Positions 1-7,985 are shown, numbered from the stretch's first letter. The stretch is 38,811 nt of DNA from JANQTF01 sp036835375 (GCA_036835375.1 DAITMB010000040.1:1-38811), one strand, 5' to 3'. Program-made: numbers and translations. Notes: generated by a model not told the origin, from the sequence alone.

Positions 1-411
1 GCGAGAGATTGAGAAGCGAGAGATTGAGAAGCGAGAGATTGAGAAGCGAGAGATTAAGAAGCGAGAGATTGAGAGGCGAGACGTTGAGAGGCGAGAGGTT
101 TAGAAGCGAGAGATTAAGAGGCGAGAGATTAAGAGGCGAGAGATTGAGAAGCGAGAGATTGAGAAGCGAGAGATTGAGAAGCGAGACGTTGAGAGGCGAG
201 AGGTTTAGAGGCGAGAGGTTTAGAAGCGAGAGGTTTAGAAGCGAGAGGTTTAGAAGCGAGAGGTTTAGAAGCGAGAGATTTAGAAGCGAGAGATTGAGAA
301 GCGAGAGATTGAGAAGCGAGAGATTGAGAGGCGAGAGATTGAGAGGCGAGACGTTGAGAAGCGAGACGTTGAGAAGCGAGAGATTGAGAGGCGAGAGATT
401 GAGAAGCGAGA
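1..411. repeat. 15-bp tandem repeat array, 27 full units
   Basis: The stretch is built from a 15-bp unit, GCGAGAGATTGAGAA, repeated 27 times in exact register from base 1 to 405, then a partial unit to 411. No unit gains or loses a base. Variation is confined to a few positions (GA/GG/CG at 7-8, GAG/TAG/AAG at 11-13, A or G at 15) and variants cluster, for example a block of GCGAGAGGTTTAGAA around 196-285, which suggests spread by unit duplication. The array continues beyond the left edge. Because 15 is a multiple of 3, several frames stay open on both strands, giving apparent pentapeptide-repeat proteins; I see no independent sign that these are made. Confidence 0.95.
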
Positions 412-545
412 CTAGAACTCCCAACTCCCAACTCTCCCAACTCCCAACTCTCAACTCCCAACTCTCAACTCCCAACTCCCAACTTCCCCAACTCCCAACT
501 CCCAACTCCCAACTCCCAACTCCCAACTTCCCCAACTCTCAACTC
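412..545. repeat. Heptamer (CCCAACT)n array, G-quadruplex capable
   Basis: Directly after the 15-bp array comes a run of the heptamer CCCAACT with variants CTCAACT and CCCCAACT. On the minus strand this reads GGGAGTT, a G3N4 heptad; about 486-528 holds at least five CCC tracts spaced by four bases, enough for a G-quadruplex on the minus strand or in minus-strand RNA. The array overlaps the 3' end of the minus-strand ABC ATPase gene: its final codons and TGA stop (539-541) are made of repeat sequence. A second array with the same unit lies at 21556-21838. Confidence 0.93.
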
Positions 546-1222
546 CTAAGCACATCGGACACAATCTTGCCATCTTCCAGCGTCACAACGCGCCGCGCCC
601 GATCAATCACCCGTTGGTCGTGGGTAGAAAAGAGAAACGTGATCTGCTCCTGCTGATTGAGATTTGCCATGATATCGAGCAGATTGGCAGTGGCGGCAGA
701 ATCGAGGTTGGCCGTAGGCTCATCCGCGAGGACAAATCGCGGCTTGGAAGCCAGTGCTCGGGCAACTGCTACGCGCTGCTGTTGGCCGCCCGACATCTGG
801 TTGGGGCGCTTTTGGAGCAGGTCACCGAGGCCCACGGCGTGAAGCAGTTCTTGGGTACGGGCGATGCGCTCTGCTTTACTACGCTGCTGGAGCAGCATCA
901 CAAACTCTACGTTTTCCTGCGACGTGAGTACAGGGATTAGGTTGTAGGCCTGAAATACGAAGCCAATGTGATGAAGCCGAAAATCGATCAGCTCATTGTT
1001 GCTCAATCGCGAAATCTCCGTGTCGCCGATGTGAATACTCCCGGCGCTGGGGCGATCCAGGCCGCCAATCAGGTTGAGTAAGGTGGTCTTGCCAGAGCCA
1101 GAAGGCCCGACGATCGCCGTGAATTCCCCCTGCTCTATTTCGAGGGAGACATCATTCACCGCATGGACATTGACAACGCCCTCGTAAGTCTTGTGAAGTT
1201 GAGATATGCTGATGATATTCAT
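539..1222 (-). CDS. ABC transporter ATP-binding protein, LolD/MacB type
   Basis: A 227-residue ATPase of the LolD/MacB/FtsE class, which powers extraction or export of envelope substrates instead of classical pumping. Visible motifs: Walker A GPSGSGKT at residues 39-46, Q-loop near 91, signature MSGGQQQR at 143-150, Walker B FVLADEPT at 163-170 and the switch histidine in STHD near 201. Length is normal for LolD. It is the last gene of a minus-strand cluster with two FtsX-like permeases, a LolA-like protein and a TetR repressor, so it is probably the motor of that exporter. It is separated from the permeases by 244 bp holding a 166-bp palindrome, which may weaken or alter its co-transcription. 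Its last codons run into a heptamer repeat, so the original C-terminus may have been slightly changed. Confidence 0.93.
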   Translation of the reverse strand: MNIISISQLHKTYEGVVNVHAVNDVSLEIEQGEFTAIVGPSGSGKTTLLNLIGGLDRPSAGSIHIGDTEISRLSNNELIDFRLHHIGFVFQAYNLIPVLTSQENVEFVMLLQQRSKAERIARTQELLHAVGLGDLLQKRPNQMSGGQQQRVAVARALASKPRFVLADEPTANLDSAATANLLDIMANLNQQEQITFLFSTHDQRVIDRARRVVTLEDGKIVSDVLRS

Positions 1223-1300
1223 TTGTCAAAGCATTGATAGTCAGAAAAATAAAAGCTGAAAATGCAGAAAGCAGAAAGTGCCGACACATGGAGAATTGCC

Positions 1301-1466
1301 CCTAGTGCTTTGTCAAGTACCTAATGACGGGAGATCGCTGCCGCTTTTGCCGGATCTCTGCGTTGAAAAACCTTCATTAGCCTCGGCTAACTCAGATTTT
1401 TCGCCTTGATCTCCGACAAAATCTGCTACCGCCTACCCGCCATTCTTCACTTGACACAGCACTAGG
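1301..1466. repeat. 166-bp imperfect palindrome (MITE-like or large hairpin)
   Basis: The outer arms CCTAGTGCTTTGTCAAGT (1301-1318) and ACTTGACACAGCACTAGG (1449-1466) are reverse complements with one mismatch. The centre TTAGCCTCGGCTAA (1377-1390) is a perfect inverted repeat around a TC dinucleotide. Both have the same symmetry axis at 1383.5, so the whole segment can fold as one long imperfect hairpin. It abuts the stop codon of the downstream permease gene (1467) and fills most of the gap before the ATPase gene. No ORF is present. A non-autonomous transposon (MITE) is the best reading; a strong terminator or processing hairpin is the alternative. Confidence 0.8.
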
Positions 1467-2729
1467 CTAGAGCGCTCTCACTGCCTCGGAAGGGTTGAGT
1501 TTCAAAGCCCTGATAGCTGGAAAAATCGCAGAGATCAGCGCTGTGATGATCACCATGATCACAATCTCCAGATAGTTGTCGGCGGGCAGTTCCGGATACA
1601 CCATACTGGACATTCCAAATTCATCCAAGCCCTGCTCAAACTGTGACAGATCAATCCCCGCTTTGCCGAAAAACTCTGTGGTTCCCCAGCCAGCCATCAG
1701 CCCGATGGGGGCACCTACGAGCGTCAGCAGGACTGATTCCAGCATGATCATGCTGAAGATTCGAGGCTTGTTCATGCCGATCGACATCAGCATCCCCAAT
1801 TCTCGGGTGCGCTCCAGCACGGCCATCAGCATGGTGTTGATGATGCCAAATGCCAGGGCCAGGAGAATGATGCCCATGAAAATGCGCAACGTGGCATTGA
1901 GGGAGCTGGAAACGAACTCCAACTCGGGTGCCAGCTGTCGGAAAGTCTCCACTTTGAGGTCAGGAAACTGCTCGGCCAAGGTTAAGACTACGTCGTCAGA
2001 CTGGGTAACATCGTGGAGCAGGAGCGCAATCTCCTGAACGCCCTGTTCCATCCCCACCAACGCTTGTAAATCTGATGCCTTTACAAAAATCTGCGATTCC
2101 TCCAGTTGTGAATTCTGGGTCTCATAGATGCCCGCGATGTTGAACCTGGCAGCAGTGATCTCTCCTTCAGGAGATTGGAATCTCACGACCACCTTGCGCC
2201 GCGGCTGCAATTGAAGCTGAGAAGCGCCTGCTGAGTCAGGTTCTGCTACTTGAAGAGCGCCTATTTTTCGCGCCAACACTTCCCCAATGAGGACCGTTTG
2301 GTGACTCTCTTCGCTCAAATAGCTGCCAGCAATCACGCGGTCGTCCAGGCCGGTGAGGGCGGCTTCAGCCGCTGGATCCACACCGCGAACCTGCACGCCA
2401 AAATTGCCTTTGGTGCTTTCGAGCATCCCCGATGCCAGAATTCGCGTCGCTACCAGCGCTACTTCCGGTTGCTGAGCCAAAGATTGGGCGGTCAAATGGC
2501 CCTCCGGAAGAAAGTGATACATCTCTTCCCCTGCCTCAAATTCATTGGTATGCAGCTGGATATGAGAAGTTTGCGTAGCGATGATGTCGCGCGTTCGGCT
2601 TTCGGTCAAGCCCCAGGAAAAGGATATCATAAAGATCCCGGACCAGAGGCCCAGCGCGATGGCTACGATGACCACGGCGCTGCGGACGGGATGTCTCCAT
2701 ACATTTCGCCAGGCGATGTTGAATATCAT
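1467..2729 (-). CDS. ABC transporter permease, FtsX/LolE/MacB-like
   Basis: A 420-residue permease with the architecture of the type VII ABC family (LolC/E, MacB, FtsX): a short N-terminal cytoplasmic start, one membrane segment (about residues 17-37), a large periplasmic domain and three membrane segments in the last 130 residues. The start MIFNIAWRNVWRH is chosen because this pattern matches its neighbour (MLFTLAWRNLWRN) and family members; an upstream in-frame ATG at 2828 would add a non-homologous hydrophobic stretch. The last membrane helix precedes LNPSEAVRAL, the usual coupling-region ending. It sits between the other permease (175 bp upstream) and the ATPase gene. Substrate cannot be read from sequence; lipoprotein or lipid extraction is inferred from the LolA-like neighbour. 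Confidence 0.9.
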   Translation of the reverse strand: MIFNIAWRNVWRHPVRSAVVIVAIALGLWSGIFMISFSWGLTESRTRDIIATQTSHIQLHTNEFEAGEEMYHFLPEGHLTAQSLAQQPEVALVATRILASGMLESTKGNFGVQVRGVDPAAEAALTGLDDRVIAGSYLSEESHQTVLIGEVLARKIGALQVAEPDSAGASQLQLQPRRKVVVRFQSPEGEITAARFNIAGIYETQNSQLEESQIFVKASDLQALVGMEQGVQEIALLLHDVTQSDDVVLTLAEQFPDLKVETFRQLAPELEFVSSSLNATLRIFMGIILLALAFGIINTMLMAVLERTRELGMLMSIGMNKPRIFSMIMLESVLLTLVGAPIGLMAGWGTTEFFGKAGIDLSQFEQGLDEFGMSSMVYPELPADNYLEIVIMVIITALISAIFPAIRALKLNPSEAVRAL

Positions 2730-2872
2730 GATCGATTGAATGAATGGTAGGAAAAACGAAGCGGTATAATTGAAAATATGAGTTGAAGCAAAACGTAGAA
2801 TGAAGAGAATGAACTCATTGGATACCAATAGATTGGATCATTTTCATTCTTTCCGTTCTGAACCAAGCGGGG

Positions 2873-2901
2873 CAAAGTATGATCAGCAATTCGGTACCCA
2901 A
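2873..2901 (-). promoter_or_regulatory. Possible internal promoter for the second permease gene
   Basis: On the minus strand a TTG (2899-2901) is followed 19 bases later by ATACTTTG (2873-2880), close to the Bacteroidota -33/-7 pattern (TTG, then TAnnTTTG). It lies just past the first permease gene's stop and 144 bp before the second permease start. The -7 match is imperfect, so this is tentative. Confidence 0.3.
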
Positions 2902-2904
2902 GCA

Positions 2905-4119
2905 TCACCCTCTCATGGCGCGAATGGCATTGAGTTGAAAGATCTTCACGGTCGGGTAGATCGACACGAGCAAAGTCATGATCATCACCACCATCGCCTG
3001 AAAGAGCATAATCTCCGGATCAATGGCCGTCGGAATCAGGGGTTCGATCCCAAAACTTTCGTAAGCCTTTGCCGCTTCCCCGGAGAGCTCAATCGGATAG
3101 TAGTGAAGTGTGACCACAATCGGCAGCGAAATCAATACTCCGACCAGCACACCAATCACTCCCATAAGAATCATTTCGAGGGTCATTACAGAACTCAGGA
3201 GATGCTTTTTCATGCCGATGGCGGTGAGCACACCAAATTCGTATTGACGCTCCGCTGTCATCATGAGCGCTGTGCCGAAAATGCCGAAGGCAATGATGAG
3301 GTAAAGGATTCCCATGGTCAGGTAGCCGCCCAAGCGGTCCGACTCAATGCTTTGGACCAATTCGGGCATCATTTCCCGCCATTCCATGACTTCGTAGCCT
3401 GCTGGCAGCTGCTCGCGAAGAGCTTGGGTCACGGCCAGCTCGGTGCCCGGACGGTGGAGCTGTAGCGCATAAGCGGTGAGACGATCCGGCGCCACAATCA
3501 TCATTTGTGCGGTCTCCAAGGTCGTGTACACGATTCGATCATTCATTTCCTTGGAGCCAAACTGTAGCAGCGCCACCACTGGAAGCAGTTCGCTGGCCAT
3601 GTTGCCCTGAAAACCCTGGCCATATAGCACCAGCGAATCCCCAAGTCCTATTCGAAGCTTGGCTGCCAAACCACTTCCGATCATGATGCCAGCTTGTTGA
3701 GGTGCTAGATAGCTGCCCGCTACCACCTTGGAGGAAAGCCTCGTCAGGACATCTTCCGCAGGAGGTGATATGCCAATGATCTGTGCCACCTGGCTGCTAT
3801 GGTCAGAGGAAGCCAGCAAAAAGGATTCTAGCCGCGGCACGATCTCGGCGACCCGATCATCTGCCGCAATGAGTTGATGAAGTTCAGGACTCAGCTCAAA
3901 GGAGTTGTCAAGGGTTTTCTCGGCCCAGTATCCATCCTGATGGATTTGCACGTAGCCGGTGTACAACCCGACGACGTTTTCGATCATTTTGTCATAGACG
4001 CCTTCCTGCATGGAGCGCATGAACACCGCCAAGACGACTGCCAACACGATGGAGCCAGTGGTGAGGTAAGTCCTGCGCCGATTTCGCCAGAGGTTGCGCC
4101 AAGCGAGCGTGAACAGCAT
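2905..4119 (-). CDS. ABC transporter permease, FtsX/LolC/MacB-like
   Basis: A 404-residue permease paralogous to the one downstream. It begins MLFTLAWRNLWRNRRRTYLTT, the family's amphipathic start, followed by a membrane helix at about 20-40, a periplasmic domain and three C-terminal helices; it ends LNAIRAMRG. The periplasmic part carries short stretches typical of the MacB periplasmic core, such as GSGLAAKLRIGLGDSLVL. Two different permeases plus one ATPase is the arrangement of LolCDE heteromeric exporters. It is followed at 138 bp upstream (minus-strand sense) by the LolA-like gene, consistent with one operon. I see no damage. Confidence 0.9.
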   Translation of the reverse strand: MLFTLAWRNLWRNRRRTYLTTGSIVLAVVLAVFMRSMQEGVYDKMIENVVGLYTGYVQIHQDGYWAEKTLDNSFELSPELHQLIAADDRVAEIVPRLESFLLASSDHSSQVAQIIGISPPAEDVLTRLSSKVVAGSYLAPQQAGIMIGSGLAAKLRIGLGDSLVLYGQGFQGNMASELLPVVALLQFGSKEMNDRIVYTTLETAQMMIVAPDRLTAYALQLHRPGTELAVTQALREQLPAGYEVMEWREMMPELVQSIESDRLGGYLTMGILYLIIAFGIFGTALMMTAERQYEFGVLTAIGMKKHLLSSVMTLEMILMGVIGVLVGVLISLPIVVTLHYYPIELSGEAAKAYESFGIEPLIPTAIDPEIMLFQAMVVMIMTLLVSIYPTVKIFQLNAIRAMRG

Positions 4120-4257
4120 GGTTCAAGTTGTTGAAGATGAAGTGAATAAGGCCGTTGAATGAAATGTGCAGGCAGCGAGATTCCTGCTCTCGCCGCAATT
4201 CTGCTGAGAGCTTCTTTCGCAGCATGTTTACAAGCTGCTCATGGCAAAGGCTGGCGT

Positions 4258-5007
4258 TTATCTGACGCGCTTCATGTTTTGGACAGAGAAAAAGTCGTCA
4301 GATATTTCCTGGTCAAATGAGATCTTGGTGTACTCCATCACAGTTTTGTGCCCTTCCTCATTTACAGGGATCATCTCTAGCTTCGTCGCAAATAATCGTC
4401 CCCCCATGGTCTTCACGCCGCTGCTTTGCATGACGTTGACGAGGTATCCGTCTTCGTCAAAAAATTCATTGCGCAGCGTGAGGAAGTCTGCCTTGTCGAT
4501 CCAGGTATGAACTTTCCCCCACACTACTGCGGCATCGTCATGCGGAATGAGTTCGATTTTCCAGCAGTTTCTGCCCTCAATGGTGGAGTCTTTGAGGATT
4601 CGGTGCTCATAGTCGTCGATGATGGAGACTTCTTGCACGAGATCGTTGTTGGTAAAATCGGATCCCATCCAAGATTGCGACATCATAGAGCGCGGTAGCT
4701 TCACCGTTCGCTCAATACGCGGCACCCAGTTCCATACTTCGTTGCCGCGCTTCAGTGTCGCAGTTCCAGCGTCACGGGCAGGTGCTGTGACCAGCATCAG
4801 GGCGTAGGTGTCGCCCTTTCCCCAGCTCTTGATAGACATCGCGCGGGTCCAGGTAGGCCGAACGATCGTCATGGTGAATTCAGCCTGAGAGCTTTCGATT
4901 CCCCGGCGAATTTCTTCCGCTTTGCGAATGATGTCCTTTGCGCTCTGACTCCATGCGGAGGTGGAGATCAGCAGGAATAATAATGAGGAGAGAATGGTTC
5001 GTAACAT
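4258..5007 (-). CDS. LolA-like outer membrane lipoprotein-sorting protein
   Basis: A secreted protein of about 249 residues with a clear signal peptide (MLRTILSSLLFLLISTSAWSQ). The mature part matches the Bacteroidota/Proteobacteria 'outer membrane lipoprotein-sorting protein' family, a LolA/LolB-fold periplasmic carrier: the pattern SWGKGDTYALMLVTAPARDAG, then WNWVPRIERTVKLP and SMMSQSWMGSDFTNNDL, is characteristic. ATG at 5016 in the same frame is an alternative start adding three residues. This family is often encoded beside RND or ABC exporters; here it lies between a TetR gene and two FtsX-type permeases. Likely role: a periplasmic shuttle for a hydrophobic substrate handed over by the ABC complex. 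The substrate is unknown. Confidence 0.87.
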   Translation of the reverse strand: MLRTILSSLLFLLISTSAWSQSAKDIIRKAEEIRRGIESSQAEFTMTIVRPTWTRAMSIKSWGKGDTYALMLVTAPARDAGTATLKRGNEVWNWVPRIERTVKLPRSMMSQSWMGSDFTNNDLVQEVSIIDDYEHRILKDSTIEGRNCWKIELIPHDDAAVVWGKVHTWIDKADFLTLRNEFFDEDGYLVNVMQSSGVKTMGGRLFATKLEMIPVNEEGHKTVMEYTKISFDQEISDDFFSVQNMKRVR

Positions 5008-5174
5008 GATGATCAATATAGAAGGTGAGAAGGTTCGATTTACGTTTGATTAAAATTGGGGGACTTGGGATTCGAAATGAATTCAACAGGTGCAATTGGT
5101 CCGGCTAGCTTCCTTCAGGCCGGGGGAATAAGATCTGCGATGAATTATGGCATGACACGACATGGCAAAAGAAC

Positions 5175-5753
5175 TTATGAGCAATACTCGTCGATGAGGT
5201 CTTGCTTCATCCGATCCAGTGGCGTAGCGATGCCCAGCACCACGTATTGAAGACCAATGCCGTCCATGATCGCAGATAGCATCCAGGCGTGCTTTTCGGG
5301 TTGAGGATGACCGGCGATTCGGAGCTCCTCGGCCAGCATCGGAATGTAGTTCGTGTATTTCTGTCGGATCAACTCGCCGATTTCAGGGAATTGGTCCATT
5401 TGCAAGGCGAGAGAAGCCAGGAGCTTTTGGTGTTCGTAGTTCTCAACCACGTAGTGAAACGTCATCTCGAGCATCAGCCTAAGTCGCTCCTTGCCTGGCT
5501 TCGCCTCCATGATCTGCGCAAAAAAGCCTTGGCCTTCTTCCATGGCGTCCACAACAATGGCCATGAGCAATTCTTCCTTTGTGTCGAAGTAGTTGTACAT
5601 CAATCCCTTGGACACGCCCGCTTGCTTAGCGATCTGGCTGATAGAGGTTGCATGAAAGCCTTGCTTCGCAAATAGCTCTAAGGCTGTATTCACGATTTTC
5701 TTGCGGCTCTGCTGCCGGATTTCTTCGAATTGCGCTGTGGATCGTGGACTCAT
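5175..5753 (-). CDS. TetR/AcrR family transcriptional repressor
   Basis: A 192-residue regulator with a canonical N-terminal TetR helix-turn-helix at about residues 16-62 (IVNTALELFAKQGFHATSIS, then IAKQAGVSKGLMYNYFDTKE). The C-terminal ligand-binding region is divergent, as usual. It is the first gene of the minus-strand exporter cluster, 159 bp before the LolA-like gene. An operator-like palindrome overlapping a TAnnTTTG -7 element lies 25-45 bp before its start, so autoregulation and control of the exporter are likely. The inducer is not predictable from sequence. Confidence 0.93.
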   Translation of the reverse strand: MSPRSTAQFEEIRQQSRKKIVNTALELFAKQGFHATSISQIAKQAGVSKGLMYNYFDTKEELLMAIVVDAMEEGQGFFAQIMEAKPGKERLRLMLEMTFHYVVENYEHQKLLASLALQMDQFPEIGELIRQKYTNYIPMLAEELRIAGHPQPEKHAWMLSAIMDGIGLQYVVLGIATPLDRMKQDLIDEYCS

Positions 5754-5777
5754 GAAAAGTAATATAGTACTTTATGA

Positions 5778-5798
5778 TTGACTGGTCGGTCAAAAATA
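5778..5798 (-). promoter_or_regulatory. TetR operator overlapping a -7 element
   Basis: TTGACTGGTCGGTCAA (5778-5793) has perfect 5-bp arms (TTGAC/GTCAA) around a six-base centre. On the minus strand, TATTTTTG (5798 to 5791) is an exact TAnnTTTG Bacteroidota -7 element that runs directly into the palindrome. A repressor bound here would cover the start of transcription of the TetR-led operon. Seen directly: the palindrome and the -7 match. Inferred: that the adjacent TetR protein binds it. Confidence 0.7.
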
Positions 5799-6124
5799 CG
5801 GAGATTATTTTTCACTGTTGGCTTCATGGATATTTTTTTTCGCCGATGGCTGCTGCCAAAATTGCTTACTTTTACCAAACAGGGAATTGTTCACCGATCA
5901 ATTCGCTTGATAATCAAGGGAATCAATGATGGAAATGTCCATTTTTGTCACTCGATACAAGTCATCCTTTTTCATCTGTTTCGGTTGCGAGGGTACACCT
6001 TCGGCCCCAATGGCTGGAAACCTTCACTACATTTCCGCTGTTATTTCGAAGTAATTCACCACAAAAGGCACCTCTGATTGGTTCCATCAGCGACCAATAC
6101 CGCGCCATTCAACAGATCTCAACA
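5799..6124. other. Intergenic region between divergent units, no gene seen
   Basis: About 325 bp between the TetR operator and the first plus-strand lipoprotein gene. The sequence is open in one plus frame upstream of the lipoprotein start, but that extension has no signal peptide and would bury the lipobox, so I treat it as non-coding. A weak -7-like TACTTTTA lies near 5868. No repeats or structured RNA were recognised. Confidence 0.5.
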
Positions 6125-6706
6125 ATGATCAACTTGGCCAAGCCGTACAGATGGATCTTTCTGATCTCGATCTCGATCGCGGTTCATGGCTGTTTTGGTA
6201 TTCGACCTGTAGAGCCTCCCGGAAACACTGCTTCCGATTGGGTGACGCCTTCGGATTACCAGATTTTGCTGGAGAATCTGCGCCGGTCAATTGCTCAAGG
6301 AAACACGCAGAATTACCTGCGCTGCTTTCAGGTAGATTCCTTCCGCTTCTTTCCGGTGGCGCGGTTGTTTAACTTCAACGAGACGATCTGGGGCAATTGG
6401 TCTGCCCTCGATGAGCAAGGCTACCTCGACAATGTGCTGGCCAACCTGAGTGTGAGTGGGAGCAACACCCTGCTCCTGGAGCAAACCGATCTGCAAGACG
6501 TGACCTCGGATTCGCTGCGATATGTGGGCGATTACACTTTGCGCGTCAATCACACTGACACATCCCTCACCACCCTGTTTGTGGGACAGTTGCAAATGCT
6601 GATCAAGCGCAATACCTTCAACGAATGGGAAATTCATCGTTGGGCCGACATTGAGACACGGCCTGATAGCAGTTGGAGTGAATTAAAACTCAGATATGTT
6701 CAGTAG
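6125..6706 (+). CDS. NTF2-like (SnoaL-fold) lipoprotein
   Basis: A 193-residue predicted lipoprotein. The start at 6125 (MINLAKPYRWIFLI) gives a compact lipoprotein signal ending SIAVHGC, with Cys about residue 22 as the lipidation site; an earlier in-frame start at 5945 would destroy this. The mature protein begins with YQILLENLRRSIAQGNTQNY, a helix pattern seen in small envelope proteins with an NTF2/SnoaL cone fold, followed by beta-rich sequence. Function unknown. It overlaps the next gene by 11 bp, and that gene encodes a similar lipoprotein, so they probably act or evolved together. Confidence 0.75.
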   Translation: MINLAKPYRWIFLISISIAVHGCFGIRPVEPPGNTASDWVTPSDYQILLENLRRSIAQGNTQNYLRCFQVDSFRFFPVARLFNFNETIWGNWSALDEQGYLDNVLANLSVSGSNTLLLEQTDLQDVTSDSLRYVGDYTLRVNHTDTSLTTLFVGQLQMLIKRNTFNEWEIHRWADIETRPDSSWSELKLRYVQ

Positions 6707-7217
6707 GGGTAAGACATGGTGTTGTGGATGGATGCTGGCCATCATGATGGTGAGTGCCGGCTGCAATCCCTTTGCGCCAGCTTACGACCCCGAAGGCCTC
6801 GCCAATGTGAACCTCTTGGGCGACCCTACGAACATTGAGGGATACTTCCGCCTTTTTAAAAACGCTTACGAGCTCCGAGACACCACCCTGTACGGGCGTC
6901 TGTTTTCCCCCGATTTTGAATTTTCCTTTTACGATCCAGATTTGGGCCAAGAGATTCGTTGGGATCGGGACACGGAGCTCAGCATCTCCTACAACCTGTT
7001 TCAAGCAGTGGTACAGATCACTCTGGATTGGAATTACTATTCCCAGCTTGATAGCACCGAGACAGAAGCTTCTGTCGTGCGAAACTTCAATTTGATGATC
7101 GAGCAAGACGCTCAAAATGTGTTTTCGGGCTCGGGAAGGGCGCGACTTCTCATGCGACGAGCGCAGGTGGGAGATGCGTGGCAAGCCTATTTTTGGTTTG
7201 ACGATTCAGATTTTTGA
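6696..7217 (+). CDS. NTF2-like lipoprotein, partner of the preceding gene
   Basis: A 173-residue predicted lipoprotein: signal MFSRGKTWCCGWMLAIMMVSAGC with the lipobox VSAGC. The mature region has the same layout as its upstream neighbour: YFRLFKNAYELRDTTLYGRL followed by F/D/Y-rich strands and a closing aromatic strand (AWQAYFWFDD). This helix-then-sheet pattern fits the NTF2/SnoaL fold; I see no catalytic residues I can name. The 11-bp overlap with the preceding gene and 13 bp to the PAP2 gene suggest a single transcript of four genes. Confidence 0.75.
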   Translation: MFSRGKTWCCGWMLAIMMVSAGCNPFAPAYDPEGLANVNLLGDPTNIEGYFRLFKNAYELRDTTLYGRLFSPDFEFSFYDPDLGQEIRWDRDTELSISYNLFQAVVQITLDWNYYSQLDSTETEASVVRNFNLMIEQDAQNVFSGSGRARLLMRRAQVGDAWQAYFWFDDSDF

Positions 7218-7230
7218 TCAGATTTGCGGC

Positions 7231-7974
7231 ATGTTTGCTCACCTACCGACTTATCTCCGTCCCTTTCACACAGCATGGACTGGCTATTTTGGGGCAGTTA
7301 TGATGGGCGCGATCGGATTAGGCGGAGTGCTACTCGCCAAAGGGTATGAAGGTAGTTTTTTGCTTTTGCATCAGTCTTGGGGACCATTTTGGGACCAAAT
7401 GATGCCACATCTCACGCACATTGGAGATGGCACCTTGGTGGCAGGCCTGATTTGCGTGGTGGCGTTTCGGAAGCAGGAGCCTTTGCTTTGCACAATGATT
7501 CTTGCGCTGCTACTCTTATCCGCTGCGGTGGCATTGCTCAAACACGGAATTTTTATGGACTGGCATCGCCCGGGAGCCGTTTTGGCGCCTGACCAAGTGC
7601 GGGAATTATCCTTAGGGCGGGAGCGAATGCGGAGTTTTCCGTCCGGGCACAGTGCCGTCGCGGGGTGCATCGGTTTTTTTGCAGCTACCCTCACACGAAG
7701 CCGGGTCTGGGGGTTCTTACTAGGAATGAGTGCTTGGTTTGTGGGCTTCACACGGGTGTACATTGGGGCGCATTTCCCAGCAGATGTATTGGCTGGCTTC
7801 ATGGTCGGTATTCTGATGTCGATCCTGGCGCTTTGGATCGGCGGATTTGCCTGGCGGGCGGCGGACCGAATGTCTCCACAAAACCGATCAATTTGGTCCT
7901 GGATCATGTTTGCAGTAGGCATTCTGCTCTTAATCAGTTCCGTCCAGCGGCTCCTAAGCGATTATTATCTGTGA
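7231..7974 (+). CDS. PAP2-family phosphatase (classical motif set)
   Basis: A 247-residue membrane phosphatase of the PAP2/lipid phosphatase superfamily, which removes phosphate from membrane lipids such as undecaprenyl pyrophosphate, phosphatidate or lipid A. Motifs: K104 and RP at 113-114 (spaced by eight instead of the usual six residues), FPSGHS at 136-141 with the catalytic histidine at 140, and TR(174-175)...H181...D185, where the usual serine is threonine. Five or six hydrophobic segments are visible. The start at 7231 is preferred over upstream in-frame starts that overlap the previous gene. It lies 11 bp before a second PAP2 gene. The long first motif and threonine are mild departures from consensus. 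Confidence 0.88.
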   Translation: MFAHLPTYLRPFHTAWTGYFGAVMMGAIGLGGVLLAKGYEGSFLLLHQSWGPFWDQMMPHLTHIGDGTLVAGLICVVAFRKQEPLLCTMILALLLLSAAVALLKHGIFMDWHRPGAVLAPDQVRELSLGRERMRSFPSGHSAVAGCIGFFAATLTRSRVWGFLLGMSAWFVGFTRVYIGAHFPADVLAGFMVGILMSILALWIGGFAWRAADRMSPQNRSIWSWIMFAVGILLLISSVQRLLSDYYL

Positions 7975-7985
7975 CAAACTAATCG

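Noticed and set aside
129..461. Minus-strand LASQS repeat frame
   Set aside because: Same artefact of the 15-bp repeat on the other strand.
1..545. CRISPR array
   Set aside because: The units are contiguous with no spacers and no cas genes are nearby.
9..656. Long open frame with RSERL pentapeptide repeats through both repeat arrays
   Set aside because: Open only because the unit is 15 bp without in-phase stops; it also runs antisense into the ABC ATPase gene and has no start or domain evidence.
5945..6124. Extended N-terminus for the first NTF2-like lipoprotein
   Set aside because: It would bury the lipobox and has no conserved features.
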